Source: Deltaproteobacteria bacterium
Lineage (GTDB): Bacteria > Desulfobacterota > Syntrophia > Syntrophales > UBA2210
DNA: 45,502 nt
Assembly (NCBI GenBank): GCA_019313695.1
Contig: JAFDAS010000021.1
Coordinates: 1-45,502, forward strand
Direction of reading: 5' to 3'
The translations under genes were made by a program, and so were the position numbers. Below are positions 16,908 to 25,728 of this stretch, piece by piece. Each line of letters begins with the position of its first letter. Position 1 is the first letter of the stretch. The notes below the pieces were generated by a model. It had not been told where the DNA came from, did not search any database, and saw only the letters and a program-made list of their open reading frames with translations.

Positions 16908-16937
16908 TTGATTTTGGAAGGCTCATTGTGCTATAAG
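16908..16937 (+). promoter_or_regulatory. Candidate promoter for the Rho_N to RNase G operon
   Basis: TTGATT (16908-16913), an 18-base spacer and TATAAG (16932-16937) lie about 38 bases before the ATG at 16975. It follows the palindromic repeat. Confidence 0.4.
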
Positions 16938-16974
16938 TCCAACGATAATTCAGGTATGAAGGGAGAAGAATGGC

Positions 16975-17445
16975 ATGACGGATGAAAAGGCTTTGGAAGA
17001 ATACACAGTGGCGGAGCTGAAGGAGATTGCACGAGGCACCGGGAAAATCGAGGGCCTCAGCGCCATGAAAAAGGCTGATCTGATAAGCGCTATCAGGGCT
17101 GCGCGGGATGAGATTGTGGAAACAGCGGAAGTTGTTTCTCCCGAAACAGTAGAAAAAGTGCCGGAAGAGAAGGTGTCAGAGACACCCGAAGAATCCGCGG
17201 AGACAGAGACAGTAGAAAAAGATGTTCCTTCTGAGCCCGCCAAAGAGAAGCCTAAAAAGAAAGCTGGAAAAGCGCCCGAAAAATCTCCGGTGACGGTATC
17301 ATCCTTGAAAGAAAAGATGGGGGTGCTCAAACAGAAAAAGGAGGAACTGAAGGAGAAGGGAGACAGGGCAGGAGTTAACCGTCTCAGAAAAAGGATAAAC
17401 AGGCTTAAAAAAAGGACAAGGATGCTGGCGAAAGTTGCTTCTTAG
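16975..17445 (+). CDS. Rho N-terminal-domain (Rho_N/SAP-like) protein
   Basis: A 156-residue protein. Residues 8-45 match the Rho_N helical domain found at the start of transcription terminator Rho (YTVAELKEIARGTGKIEGLSAM, KKADLI), which contacts nucleic acid. The middle (about 50-100) is low complexity, rich in Glu, Val and Pro and then Lys. The C-terminus is a highly basic coiled-coil-like segment (SLKEKMGVLKQKKEELKEKG, then NRLRKRINRLKKR). A nucleic-acid-binding or chromatin-like role is plausible, but no function is established. GGGAGAAG precedes ATG 16975. It leads a run of six co-directional genes. Confidence 0.75.
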   Translation: MTDEKALEEYTVAELKEIARGTGKIEGLSAMKKADLISAIRAARDEIVETAEVVSPETVEKVPEEKVSETPEESAETETVEKDVPSEPAKEKPKKKAGKAPEKSPVTVSSLKEKMGVLKQKKEELKEKGDRAGVNRLRKRINRLKKRTRMLAKVAS

Positions 17446-17478
17446 GCAAATCCCGAGTGTGATGTCGGAGGTTGAGTT

Positions 17479-18132
17479 ATGTTTGTAGGGAAAAAGATGG
17501 CGAGGAATCTGGTGACGATAACAGGGGATACGAGCATTCTCAAGGTAAAGAATCTTTTAAAACAGCATAAGATCGATCAGCTTCCCGTGGTGGATGGAAA
17601 GAAGCTGGTGGGCATTATTACAGACAGAGATATCAGAGTTAATCTGCCATCTCCGGCTAACACACTTTCTGTCCACGAGCTTAATTATCTTCTTTCGGAG
17701 ATGAAGACAGAGGATGTCATGACCAGGAAGGTGTTTACAACGACGCCGGGAACCACTATTGAAGAAGCGGCCAGATTGATAAATGAGAAACATGTCAACA
17801 GTCTACCGGTTGTGGCCGGTGATGAACTGGTTGGTTTGATTACCACCTGTGATCTTCTGAATGTTCTCCTTGAATTCATGGGGGTGCATAGTGCGCCGAG
17901 CGGCCGTGTGGAACTCAGGCTTTCAAGCAATATAGGTGAAATAGCGAAGATAGCGAATATCATAAACGATATGGGGCTGAAGATAGTGTCTCTGGTTTCT
18001 ACCATAGACAAAGATGACAGCGATGTTCGCCCCACTCTTGTGAGGGTTGATACGGATAACACGGGTGAGCTTTGCAGGGTTCTTGAAGATGCGGGGCACA
18101 CCGTTATTGATGAGTACAGGGTGGAAAAATAA
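17479..18132 (+). CDS. CBS-pair and ACT domain protein (AcuB-like)
   Basis: A 217-residue soluble regulator. It has two CBS domains in tandem (about 1-58 and 75-135; ITGDTSILKVKNLLKQHKID, VDGKKLVGIITDRDIR, and MTRKVFTTTPGTTIEEAARL, GDELVGLITTCDLL) and then an ACT-type domain (about 140-215; VELRLSSNIGEIAKIANIIND). This order is that of AcuB-like proteins. CBS pairs usually bind adenosine nucleotides and ACT domains bind amino acids, so it may link energy charge to metabolism; its target is unknown. GGAGGTTGAG lies before ATG 17479. Fourteen bases separate it from murJ. Confidence 0.8.
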   Translation: MFVGKKMARNLVTITGDTSILKVKNLLKQHKIDQLPVVDGKKLVGIITDRDIRVNLPSPANTLSVHELNYLLSEMKTEDVMTRKVFTTTPGTTIEEAARLINEKHVNSLPVVAGDELVGLITTCDLLNVLLEFMGVHSAPSGRVELRLSSNIGEIAKIANIINDMGLKIVSLVSTIDKDDSDVRPTLVRVDTDNTGELCRVLEDAGHTVIDEYRVEK

Positions 18133-18146
18133 GTAAAGCCAGAGAT

Positions 18147-19712
18147 TTGATCCCACAGAAAGAAACAGAAGCCACCCGCGTAGTGAAAGCGGCGTGGGTT
18201 GTCGGACTTGCAACTCTGCTGAGCAGGGTATTCGGCTTTATCCGGGATATGGTAATAGCGGGATTTTTCGGGGCAGGACCGGCTACAGATGCCTTTTTTG
18301 TCGCCTTCAGAATCCCCAATCTTCTCCGCCGCCTGTTTGCGGAGGGTTCTCTCACCATAGCCTTTATTCCGGTTTTCACCGGATATCTCAAAAGGTCAAA
18401 GAAACAGGCCGTTGAGTTTGCAGGCATCGCCTTTACGCTTCTTTCCATCATTCTGGCGCTGGTTTCGGTTGCGGGCATACTGCTTGCCCCCTGGATCGTC
18501 AAAGTCATGGCGCCCGGGTTTACTGATGTCCCGGACAAGTACGCCCTCACCGTATTTCTCACCCGCCTGATGTTCCCCTATATCTTTTTTATATCCCTGG
18601 TAGCGCTGTGCATGGGCATTCTCAATTCCTTTCGACACTTTGCCACTCCTGCCCTCGCCCCGGTTGTTCTTAATATCTGCATGATAGCCGCCGCGGTTCT
18701 CCTGAAGGACTGTTTCAGGGATCCGATACTATCTCTTGCTGTGGGCGTTATGGCGGGTGGAGTTTTTCAGCTTGCCATGCAATTCCCGTTTTTGCTCAAG
18801 GCAGGCGCGAGGTTGAGGCCGAATTTTCATTTCAATCATCCGGGAATAAAAAGAATAGGCGTTCTGATGCTTCCGGCGGTGTTCGGCGCCGCCGTCTATC
18901 AGGCAAGTATATTCATAAACACTATCCTGGCATCACTTCTTCCTGAAGGTAGTGTGTCGTACCTGTACTATGCCGACAGGGTGGTGCAGCTTCCGTTAGG
19001 CGTGTTCGCGATTGCGATGGGGACGGCAGCGCTCCCCAGCTTTTCAGAGCAGGCAGCCGGGGGAGATTACAAGGAATTGAAAAAGACAATAGCATTCTCC
19101 CTGAGACTGATACTGTTTGTTACTATACCGGCGATGATTGCACTGATTATCCTGCGCGTACCTATCATATCTGTGCTCTTCCAGCGCGGGGAGTTCGATG
19201 CCGCGTCGACGGTTTTTACGGCCCAGGCCCTGCTTTATTATGCCGTCGGCCTGTGGGCATTTTCGTGCATAAGGGTTGTTGTATCCGCGTTTTACGCCAT
19301 GCAGGATACCCGGACTCCTGTAAAGATTGCGGTTGCGGCGCTCCTTGTGAATGTTGTAATGAGTGTTGTACTGATGTTCCCTATGAAACACGCCGGACTT
19401 GCGCTTGCCACATCAATCGCCTCCGCGGTCAATATCGTAGTCCTTGCCGTGATATTGAAAAAGAAAGTGGGGAGGTTTCTTGAAAAGAGTTTCTGGACAT
19501 CTGTATTCAAGACCACGCTGGCATCCGGGGTCATGGGACTGTCGATAATTGCCGTAAACGGTACTCTCGGGTGGAGCAGCGAGGGAGCCTTCGGAGAGAG
19601 ACTGCTGTTCCTGACAGTTGCGGTGGCTGTGGGTTTTGCTGTATTTGCCCTGAGTTCACTCATCCTGGGCAACTCCGAGATGAAAGCCCTGCTCAGAATG
19701 AAAAACGGATAA
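18147..19712 (+). CDS. murJ: Lipid II flippase MurJ
   Basis: A 521-residue polytopic membrane protein of the MOP superfamily. The N-terminal segment SRVFGFIRDMVIAGFFGAG, then ATDAFFVAFRIPNLLRRLFAEG, is diagnostic of MurJ, and about 14 hydrophobic segments follow. Conserved Arg and Asp residues of the central cavity are present in these motifs. MurJ flips lipid II across the inner membrane for peptidoglycan synthesis. The start is a TTG at 18147 with AGAG upstream; in-frame GTG codons a little downstream are possible, and the conserved region begins about residue 12. Five bases separate it from the next gene. Confidence 0.92.
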   Translation: MIPQKETEATRVVKAAWVVGLATLLSRVFGFIRDMVIAGFFGAGPATDAFFVAFRIPNLLRRLFAEGSLTIAFIPVFTGYLKRSKKQAVEFAGIAFTLLSIILALVSVAGILLAPWIVKVMAPGFTDVPDKYALTVFLTRLMFPYIFFISLVALCMGILNSFRHFATPALAPVVLNICMIAAAVLLKDCFRDPILSLAVGVMAGGVFQLAMQFPFLLKAGARLRPNFHFNHPGIKRIGVLMLPAVFGAAVYQASIFINTILASLLPEGSVSYLYYADRVVQLPLGVFAIAMGTAALPSFSEQAAGGDYKELKKTIAFSLRLILFVTIPAMIALIILRVPIISVLFQRGEFDAASTVFTAQALLYYAVGLWAFSCIRVVVSAFYAMQDTRTPVKIAVAALLVNVVMSVVLMFPMKHAGLALATSIASAVNIVVLAVILKKKVGRFLEKSFWTSVFKTTLASGVMGLSIIAVNGTLGWSSEGAFGERLLFLTVAVAVGFAVFALSSLILGNSEMKALLRMKNG

Positions 19713-19717
19713 GGGTT

Positions 19718-20323
19718 ATGTTGCTTAAAGTAAATTCTGAAAATCCCCAGATGCGGCTTATAAAAAAGGCCGCCCAGGTACTGGATGACGGCGGTATAGT
19801 GGTTTATCCCACAGATACGGCTTATGGAATGGGGTGCGACCTGTTCAATAAACGGGGCATCGAGAAGATATATGAGATAAAGAGGAGGAGCAGGACACAG
19901 CCTTTCAGCTTTATATGCGCCGACCTTAGTGATATAAGCAACTATGCCGTGGTGACCAACTACGCGTACAAAATCATGAAGCGCCTGTTGCCCGGCCCGT
20001 ATACCTTTGTACTGGGGGCATCCAGGCTCGTTCCGAAGATCCTGATGCCTAAGAGGAAAGAGGTGGGCATAAGAATTCCGGACAACGAGATATGCCTTTC
20101 CCTTGTCAGAGAATTCGGGAGTCCCATAATCAGTACCACGGTGAAATCGCGCGAGGGTGAGATAATAACAGATCCGGAGATGATAGAGAAAGAATTGGGG
20201 CATTCCATAGACATTGTTATAGATGGAGGTGTCCTGCCTCCTGAACTGTCAACGGTTGTGACCCTTGTGAATGATGCCCCCGAGATAGTCAGAGAAGGAA
20301 AGGGCGATACGGACGTGTTTTGA
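19718..20323 (+). CDS. YrdC/YciO family (Sua5-type) protein
   Basis: A 201-residue single YrdC domain. It has VVYPTDTAYGMGCDLFN at about residues 28-44, KRRSRTQPFSFICADLSDI at 57-75, LLPGPYTFVL and a VGIRIPD segment. YrdC proteins make threonylcarbamoyl-AMP for the t6A37 tRNA modification. The wording PFSFICADLSDIS..A is closer to the YciO branch, whose exact role is less certain, so I leave the symbol empty. ATG 19718 is preferred to an upstream frame that overlaps murJ; AAGGG precedes it. It is co-directional with and tightly linked to murJ and the RNase G gene. Confidence 0.8.
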   Translation: MLLKVNSENPQMRLIKKAAQVLDDGGIVVYPTDTAYGMGCDLFNKRGIEKIYEIKRRSRTQPFSFICADLSDISNYAVVTNYAYKIMKRLLPGPYTFVLGASRLVPKILMPKRKEVGIRIPDNEICLSLVREFGSPIISTTVKSREGEIITDPEMIEKELGHSIDIVIDGGVLPPELSTVVTLVNDAPEIVREGKGDTDVF

Positions 20324-20437
20324 CACGTGTGTACGAAAGAAAAATAGTAAAAAATGAAAGGTTCGATATAAAAGATTCAGGTATCGTAGATGGATACAGT
20401 ATCCTTATGGACCTGGATATACAGAAAGAGGATTATG

Positions 20438-21130
20438 ATGACTAAGAAAATGCTTATAAATACAATAGATGAAGAAGAAAGCCGGATGGCCGTTGTTGAA
20501 GACGGCAACCTGGTGGAGTACAATATAAGGATGTCGGTCAAGGAACCGACAACCGGCAACATATACAATAGCACCGTGCAAAATGTGCAGCAGGGACTGC
20601 GGGCGGCCTTTGTCGATTATGGCGCTGGTAAAAGCGGTTTCCTTCCGCTGCGTGATGTAGCGACGGAATACTTTGGTGAGGACAGGAAATTGTCAGCAGG
20701 GAAGAAGTTGCTTGTCCAAGTCGTAAGGGAGGAGAAAGGCTCCAAGGGCGCGATGCTGACAACGCATATCTCGCTTCCCGGCCGGTACCTTGTTCTCATG
20801 CCCAACAGGCAGGGTAGTGGAATTTCCCGCAAGATAGAGAATGAAGCGGACAGAAAGAAGCTCAAACAGGTAATGGAGCAGATAACCGAACAGGAGAACA
20901 TGGGATTTATCGTTCGCACCGCCGGTATGAACAGAACAAAACAGGAGCTTATCCGGGACTACCAGATGTTGTTGAGGCTGTGGAAAGACATAAAAGGAAA
21001 CTCTGAAAAGACAACAGCGCCCGGATTGATATACCAGGAAACCGATTTTGCCATCAAGGCGTTCAGAGATTATTATACATCGGATATCAATGAGATACTG
21101 GTTGATGATTCTGAAACTGCACGGAAGTGA
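20438..21130 (+). CDS. rng: RNase G/E, N-terminal part (S1 domain half) of a split gene
   Basis: A 230-residue N-terminal half of ribonuclease E/G. It shows the family start (KKMLINTIDEEESRMAVVE), an S1 RNA-binding domain (GNIYNSTVQNVQQGLRAAFV, DYGAGKSGFLP) and the 5'-sensor region (RQGSGISRKIENEADRKKL, NMGFIVRTAG). It stops with TGA at 21128-21130, where homologues run on into the catalytic domain. The reading continues in another frame from GTG 21127, with GTGA overlap. Compared with RNase G as I remember it, about a dozen residues between VDDS and FYKEEVPLFD are missing, so a small out-of-frame deletion is the simplest cause; a sequencing error would not remove residues. ATG 20438 (or 20435) follows AAGAGGA. 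Confidence 0.82.
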   Translation: MTKKMLINTIDEEESRMAVVEDGNLVEYNIRMSVKEPTTGNIYNSTVQNVQQGLRAAFVDYGAGKSGFLPLRDVATEYFGEDRKLSAGKKLLVQVVREEKGSKGAMLTTHISLPGRYLVLMPNRQGSGISRKIENEADRKKLKQVMEQITEQENMGFIVRTAGMNRTKQELIRDYQMLLRLWKDIKGNSEKTTAPGLIYQETDFAIKAFRDYYTSDINEILVDDSETARK

Positions 21131-22098
21131 GGATGATAAAGTTTTATAAGGAAGAGGTGCCGCTGTTCGATCGATATGATATCGAGGACCAGATAAACGA
21201 GATATATCAGCCGCGCGTTAAGCTTAAATCGGGTGTTTCCATCGTGATAGAACCCACTGAAGCGGGGATAACAATAGATGTGAACTCAGGCCGTTTGAAG
21301 AAGCATGACGCGGAAGAGACCGCGTACAAAACGAACATGGAAGCGGCTGGAGAGATAGCGAGGCAACTACGCTTAAGGGATCTTGGAGGACTCATCGTGG
21401 TCGATTTTATCGACATGATGGACAAGAATCACATTGGTCAGGTGGAGAAGGCCTTCCGGGATGCGCTGAAGGTTGACCGATCCAGGATACAACTGGCAAA
21501 GATATCCAGATTCGGCATGCTGGAACTGTCACGACAGAAGAAGCAGTCTACGATACAGGAGATCAGTTATTCAATATGTCCCTATTGCAGGGGAAATGGT
21601 GTCAGACCGTCCGTGGAATATCTGGCACTCAGCGCGCTCCGGAGGATTAAAGCTGAGGCGGCAAAAGAGCAGTCTTCGGAGATTGCCATTACTCTTCCGC
21701 CGGAGGTGACCGCGTATCTCCTCAACCAGAAGAGAAACCAGTTAAGTAAACTGGAGGCACTTCATGGTGTTTCCGTGATCATCTCAGGAAACTCCGATCT
21801 GCTGTGGGGCGAATTTCATGTCAAGAAGGTAAAGAAGGCGCCTGTTGTTCCCGATGCCGCGGTTGAAAGCGCCGAAGAAGAGGTCAGGCCGGTTGTCAGC
21901 AAACCGGCCCGGAGGAGAAGAAGGCCTCGACAGTCAAAGCCCGGAAATTCCAGACATCCCGGAGCGCCCGGGACAGCTGAGGTCGGTGCAGTGGATAAAC
22001 CGGGTGTAACGGAATCACGCGCAGTATTTCCTGAAAAAGTTCAGGACTCCGCAAAGAAGAAAACAATAGCAAAAAAGATATATGATTTCTTTAAATAA
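21127..22098 (+). CDS. rng: RNase G/E, catalytic C-terminal part of a split gene
   Basis: A 323-residue continuation of the RNase G/E gene. It keeps the catalytic DNase I-like subdomain with both metal-binding aspartates (TIDVNSGRL and VDFIDMMDKNH), the ARQLRLRDLGG stretch and the Zn-link CPYCRGNG. A basic tail follows (KPARRRRRPRQSKPG). RNase G/E cuts single-stranded A/U-rich RNA for rRNA maturation and mRNA decay. The frame opens with GTG 21127 overlapping the previous TGA; ATG 21133 preceded by GGAAG is also possible. If translated by coupling, the enzyme could assemble from two chains; otherwise this is a broken gene. Both active-site aspartates lie in this part, but the RNA-binding S1 domain is in the other. 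Confidence 0.82.
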   Translation: MRMIKFYKEEVPLFDRYDIEDQINEIYQPRVKLKSGVSIVIEPTEAGITIDVNSGRLKKHDAEETAYKTNMEAAGEIARQLRLRDLGGLIVVDFIDMMDKNHIGQVEKAFRDALKVDRSRIQLAKISRFGMLELSRQKKQSTIQEISYSICPYCRGNGVRPSVEYLALSALRRIKAEAAKEQSSEIAITLPPEVTAYLLNQKRNQLSKLEALHGVSVIISGNSDLLWGEFHVKKVKKAPVVPDAAVESAEEEVRPVVSKPARRRRRPRQSKPGNSRHPGAPGTAEVGAVDKPGVTESRAVFPEKVQDSAKKKTIAKKIYDFFK

Positions 22099-22210
22099 CG
22101 AAACTAAAAGTCATTGACCGCCAGGGGTCAGTATGGCAAATACGTTTCGTTCGTAAGAACGGTTTCCGGGCCGACCACGGACGGGGCGAAAGTACGGGTG
22201 GGAGGATGAA

Positions 22211-23740
22211 GTGGAAAAACGGTTCAAGACATCGCTGACGGATCCGGCCGGCTTTTCGGTCACTTGGGAGCTGGTCCCCGGGAGGGGGGCGAGGGAAAAG
22301 GCCCAAGAGAACGTCCTGGAAGCCGCAAAACAGGCGGCCACAGGGGGGAGGATTCATGCCCTCACAATCACTGACAATCCGGGGGGTAACCCGGCCATGC
22401 TCGCCGATTATCTCGGCAAGGAGATCCTGCAACTCGGCATAGAACCTCTCGTCCATTTCACCTGCAAGGACAAGAACCGCAATCAGATGGAAAGCGAGCT
22501 CTATGCCCTCGACCGGGCGAATATAAAGAACCTCCTGGTCATGAGCGGGGACTATCCTGTGACTGGCTTTCAGGGAAGGCCCGCGCCGGTTTTCGACCTC
22601 GATCCGGTGCATACAGTCGAGTTGATCACAGAGATGAACCGTGGGCTGGAGTATCCCGGCCTCAAAGGGACAATTCAAAATCGGCCGAGCGATTTTTTCG
22701 CCGGCGTTGCCGTCTCACCTTTTAAGGCGACCGAAGCAGAGCAGATGATCCAGTACTTCAAGCTGACAAAGAAAATCGCGGCCGGTGCCGGGTTTGTCGT
22801 GACGCAGGTCGGCTACGATGCCCGGAAATTTCACGAGGTCCTTCAATTTATGGGGGAAAACGGTCTCGATATTCCCCTGGTGGGAAACATTTACATCCTT
22901 CCCTTCGGTGCGGCAAAGCTGATGAACGCAAACAGGCTTCCTGGTTGCGTTGTCACCGACAAACTTGTTGCCGAGCTGGATCAGGAACGGAACGCGGCCG
23001 ACAAGGGGAAAAAGGCAAGGCTCCTGCGTGCGGCGCGGATGTACGCGATCATGAAGGGAATGGGGTTCAGCGGCGTTCACATCGGCGGACACAATATCCT
23101 CCATGAGCAGGTCGAACAGATTATCGATGAGGGCGAAGCCTTAGCCCCCAACTGGCGGGATATGCTCCGCCATTTCGACTATCCGCAGCCGGGTGGATTC
23201 TACTATTATGAACGGGATTCTGAAACGGGACTCAATGCGGCAGCGCCGGCAGAGCGGCAGGGGCGACCCCTCGACGCTCCGGTCGGTTTTTCCTATCGGA
23301 TGTCGCGTTCCTTCCATCGGTTGATGTTTGAACCAGGGAAGAAGCTTTACGGCTTGATGAGAGGCATCAGTCGGGTCGTCGAAGGGTCAAAGGCGGAAAG
23401 TGCTTTTCATAAGCTGGAGCACCTGGCCAAGGTTGCGCTTTTTGACTGCCGGGACTGCGGGGATTGCGCTCTTGCCGACGTGGCCTACATTTGCCCCATG
23501 TCCCGGTGCCCGAAGCACCAGCGCAACGGCGCCTGCGGAGGGAGTTTCAACGGCTGGTGTGAAGTCTATCCCGAAAAACGGCTTTGTGTTTACGTCGAGG
23601 CCTATGCGAGGCTGAAGCATTACGGCGAGGAGGCGGATCTGGATGACGGCATTGTGCCCCCCTGCAACTGGGACCTTTATCAGACCTCCTCCTGGATCAA
23701 TTTTTACCTTGGCAAAGATCACACGGCTGATAGACTTTAA
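22211..23740 (+). CDS. metF: Methylenetetrahydrofolate reductase fused to MTHFR_C Cys-rich domain
   Basis: A 509-residue fusion. Residues 1-310 form the MetF TIM barrel (VTWELVPGRGAREKAQ, TITDNPGGNPAMLADYL, PLVHFTCKDKNRNQ, NLLVMSGDYP, GFVVTQVGYDARKF). Residues 365-500 form the MTHFR_C domain with many Cys (DCRDCGDC, CPMSRCPK, GACGGSFNGWCEVYPEKRLC), likely to bind iron-sulfur or zinc. It interconverts methylene- and methyl-tetrahydrofolate, and this Cys-rich form is typical of anaerobes using the Wood-Ljungdahl pathway, where it works with electron-transfer partners. GTG 22211 is used because GGAGG lies five bases upstream. The short stem CGTTC-GTAA-GAACG near 22147 lies in the leader. It is followed by adenine deaminase. 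Confidence 0.85.
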   Translation: MEKRFKTSLTDPAGFSVTWELVPGRGAREKAQENVLEAAKQAATGGRIHALTITDNPGGNPAMLADYLGKEILQLGIEPLVHFTCKDKNRNQMESELYALDRANIKNLLVMSGDYPVTGFQGRPAPVFDLDPVHTVELITEMNRGLEYPGLKGTIQNRPSDFFAGVAVSPFKATEAEQMIQYFKLTKKIAAGAGFVVTQVGYDARKFHEVLQFMGENGLDIPLVGNIYILPFGAAKLMNANRLPGCVVTDKLVAELDQERNAADKGKKARLLRAARMYAIMKGMGFSGVHIGGHNILHEQVEQIIDEGEALAPNWRDMLRHFDYPQPGGFYYYERDSETGLNAAAPAERQGRPLDAPVGFSYRMSRSFHRLMFEPGKKLYGLMRGISRVVEGSKAESAFHKLEHLAKVALFDCRDCGDCALADVAYICPMSRCPKHQRNGACGGSFNGWCEVYPEKRLCVYVEAYARLKHYGEEADLDDGIVPPCNWDLYQTSSWINFYLGKDHTADRL

Positions 23741-23854
23741 ATTCCATAACTTACAAAAAGGGCATACAGCACCATCCCCCATGTGGGAAGTGGAATGGCC
23801 GCTGGGTGCATCCGGGTTTTTCACAGGCGGATATATCGAAAATCTGGGTTCAAT

Positions 23855-23926
23855 TTTCCAAGAGAAAAGGAATATGAAAAGAATTTCAGGTTTCCAAGAG
23901 AAAAGGAATATGAAAAGAATTTCAGG
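23855..23926 (+). repeat. Perfect 36-bp tandem duplication at the ade start
   Basis: Bases 23855-23890 and 23891-23926 are identical. Each unit holds an AGAAAAGGAAT ribosome site, an ATG (23874 and 23910) and the codons MKRISG. The length is twelve codons, so both starts are in the same frame. Confidence 0.95.
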
Positions 23927-25538
23927 AAACATTGTTGATGTGGTGCATTCCGAAATCTACCCGGGAACCCTGGTGATTTCAGAGGGGCGGATAGTCGATA
24001 TCGTCCGGGAGGAGACCGGTGGTGATACGTACATCATGCCCGGTTTTGTGGATGCCCATATCCATATTGAAAGCTCGATGCTGACGCCTGCTGAATTTTC
24101 CAGGATAGCGACCGTGCATGGCACGGTTGCCACGATATCCGATCCGCATGAGATTGCGAATGTGCTGGGTATTGAAGGCGTGAAGTATATGATAGAAGAC
24201 GCGAAGATGTCCCGGATGAAGGTTTGTTTCGGAGCGCCTTCCTGCGTTCCGGCGACGCCCTTTGAGACAGCAGGCGCCGTGCTGGGAGTGGAAGAAGTGG
24301 AAGAACTGCTCAAGCTGGATGAGATTGGATATCTGAGTGAAGTTATGAATTTTCCTGGAGTTCTAAACGGCGACAAGGAGATCATGGACAAAATCAGCAT
24401 GACCGCGGAGTACTCTAAACCGGTGGATGGCCATGCTCCGGGCCTGCGTGGAGGTGAACTGGAGAGATACATAAACGCCGGAATATCGACAAATCATGAA
24501 TGTCTTTCGCGTGCAGAGGCGCTTGAGAACATCGAAAAGGGCGTTAAGGTTCAGATCAGAAAAGGGTCCGCGGCCGATATCTTCGAAGAATGTCTTCCCA
24601 TCCTTGACGAGCACTACGAAAGCTGTATGTTCTGCAGCGATGACAAACACCCCGATGACCTGCTGAAGGGTCACATCAACGATATGGTGAAAGGGGCGAT
24701 CGATTACGGCGTTGATGTCATGAAGGTTCTGAGAGTCGCCTCGGTGAATCCCGTATTGCACTATCGCCTGGATGTGGGCCTGCTTCGCAAGGGTGATCCC
24801 GCCGATTTTGTCAGGGTTGACAACCTTGCCGATCTCAATATCCTGGAAACGTATATAAATGGCAGGGCCGTGGCGCGTGAGGGCGTTTCGCTTATATCCG
24901 GAAGGGCTTCAAAGATTATCAACAATTTTCATGCAATAAAAAAGGAACCCGCCTCATTCGAAATCCCATGTATGGAAGGCAGAATAAACATTATAAAGGC
25001 CACGGACGGCACTTTGTTTACAGACAGACTGATCGAATTTCCAAAGGTGGAAAACAGCTGTGCGGTGTCGGACACGAAGAGAGATATTCTCAAACTGACA
25101 GTCGTGAACCGCTACAAAGACACAAAACCGGCGGTGGGTTTTGCCAGCAACTTCGGCATAAAAACCGGGGCGATTGCATCCAGCGTGGCGCATGACTCCC
25201 ACAACATTGTTGCCGTAGGGGTTTCCAATGAAGATATATGCAGAGCTGTCAATCTTGTTATCTGCAATCGCGGTGGAATAGGGGCAGTTTCGGGAAGCAG
25301 GGAGATGGTGCTCCCGCTGCCGATTGCCGGCATTATGAGTGATAAGGATTACGTCAGCGTGGCCGAAAGATACATAAAGCTTGATGGCATGGCCAAGACC
25401 ATGGGTTCAAAACTGCGCGCGCCCTTTATGACACTGTCATTCATGGCGCTCCTTGTTATCCCCGGGATAAAGATGAGCGACAAAGGGCTGTTCGACGCGG
25501 AGAAATTCAGGATGATGGATGTTTTCTGCGGGCAGTAG
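23910..25538 (+). CDS. ade: Adenine deaminase
   Basis: A 542-residue amidohydrolase that converts adenine to hypoxanthine and ammonia in purine salvage. Hallmarks are PGFVDAHIHIESSM (metal site), HGTVATISDPHEIANVLG, DGHAPGL, STNHE and SDDKHPDDL, plus the C-terminal domain with IVAVGVSNEDICRAVN. Length is near the family's usual 550-590. ATG 23910 is chosen because NIVDVVHSEIYPGT follows directly, as at the family N-terminus. ATG 23874, in the duplicated upstream copy, would add twelve residues. The open frame runs further upstream into metF, without a start there that makes sense. It lies 169 bases after metF. Confidence 0.92.
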   Translation: MKRISGNIVDVVHSEIYPGTLVISEGRIVDIVREETGGDTYIMPGFVDAHIHIESSMLTPAEFSRIATVHGTVATISDPHEIANVLGIEGVKYMIEDAKMSRMKVCFGAPSCVPATPFETAGAVLGVEEVEELLKLDEIGYLSEVMNFPGVLNGDKEIMDKISMTAEYSKPVDGHAPGLRGGELERYINAGISTNHECLSRAEALENIEKGVKVQIRKGSAADIFEECLPILDEHYESCMFCSDDKHPDDLLKGHINDMVKGAIDYGVDVMKVLRVASVNPVLHYRLDVGLLRKGDPADFVRVDNLADLNILETYINGRAVAREGVSLISGRASKIINNFHAIKKEPASFEIPCMEGRINIIKATDGTLFTDRLIEFPKVENSCAVSDTKRDILKLTVVNRYKDTKPAVGFASNFGIKTGAIASSVAHDSHNIVAVGVSNEDICRAVNLVICNRGGIGAVSGSREMVLPLPIAGIMSDKDYVSVAERYIKLDGMAKTMGSKLRAPFMTLSFMALLVIPGIKMSDKGLFDAEKFRMMDVFCGQ

Positions 25539-25551
25539 TTACGATTTTTTC

Positions 25552-25580
25552 TTGATTATAGGTGAAGTCTGGAATAGAAT
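25552..25580 (+). promoter_or_regulatory. Promoter of the thiamine operon
   Basis: TTGATT (25552-25557), a 17-base spacer and TAGAAT (25575-25580) stand directly before the TPP riboswitch, placing the transcript start at about 25587. Confidence 0.6.
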
Positions 25581-25593
25581 GGCAACTTAAAAG

Positions 25594-25678
25594 ATTCAGG
25601 GGTGCTCGGGGCATAGTGATCCCGGGCTGAGATGATACCCTTTGAACCGGATCTGGGTAATGCCAGCGCAGGGAGATA
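25594..25678 (+). promoter_or_regulatory. TPP riboswitch (THI element)
   Basis: The conserved thiamine-pyrophosphate aptamer is present: GGGGTGCTCGGGG at the 5' side, CTGAGATGATACCC (25627-25640) as the pyrimidine-sensor arm, and GAACCGGATCTGGGTAATGCC then AGCGCAGGGA as the pyrophosphate-sensor arm and closing strand. It is followed 17 bases later by an intrinsic terminator, so it most likely works by transcription attenuation. All downstream genes to 32637 are thiamine related or co-directional. Confidence 0.95.
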
Positions 25679-25694
25679 GAATACAGCGTTTTTT

Positions 25695-25728
25695 GAAGGC
25701 ATATCCGTACCGGGTATGCCTTTTTTTA
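25695..25728 (+). terminator. Riboswitch-controlled intrinsic terminator
   Basis: AAGGCATA (25696-25703) pairs perfectly with TATGCCTT (25715-25722), followed by a T run. Its position right after the TPP aptamer makes it the expression platform. Confidence 0.85.

Noticed and set aside
21115-21135. Programmed frameshift in the RNase G/E gene
   Set aside because: No slippery heptamer or strong downstream stem is seen, and residues appear to be missing, which frameshifting would not explain.
22091-22678. 195-codon minus-strand open frame opposite metF
   Set aside because: It is a shadow of the strong metF coding sequence, and its product resembles no family.
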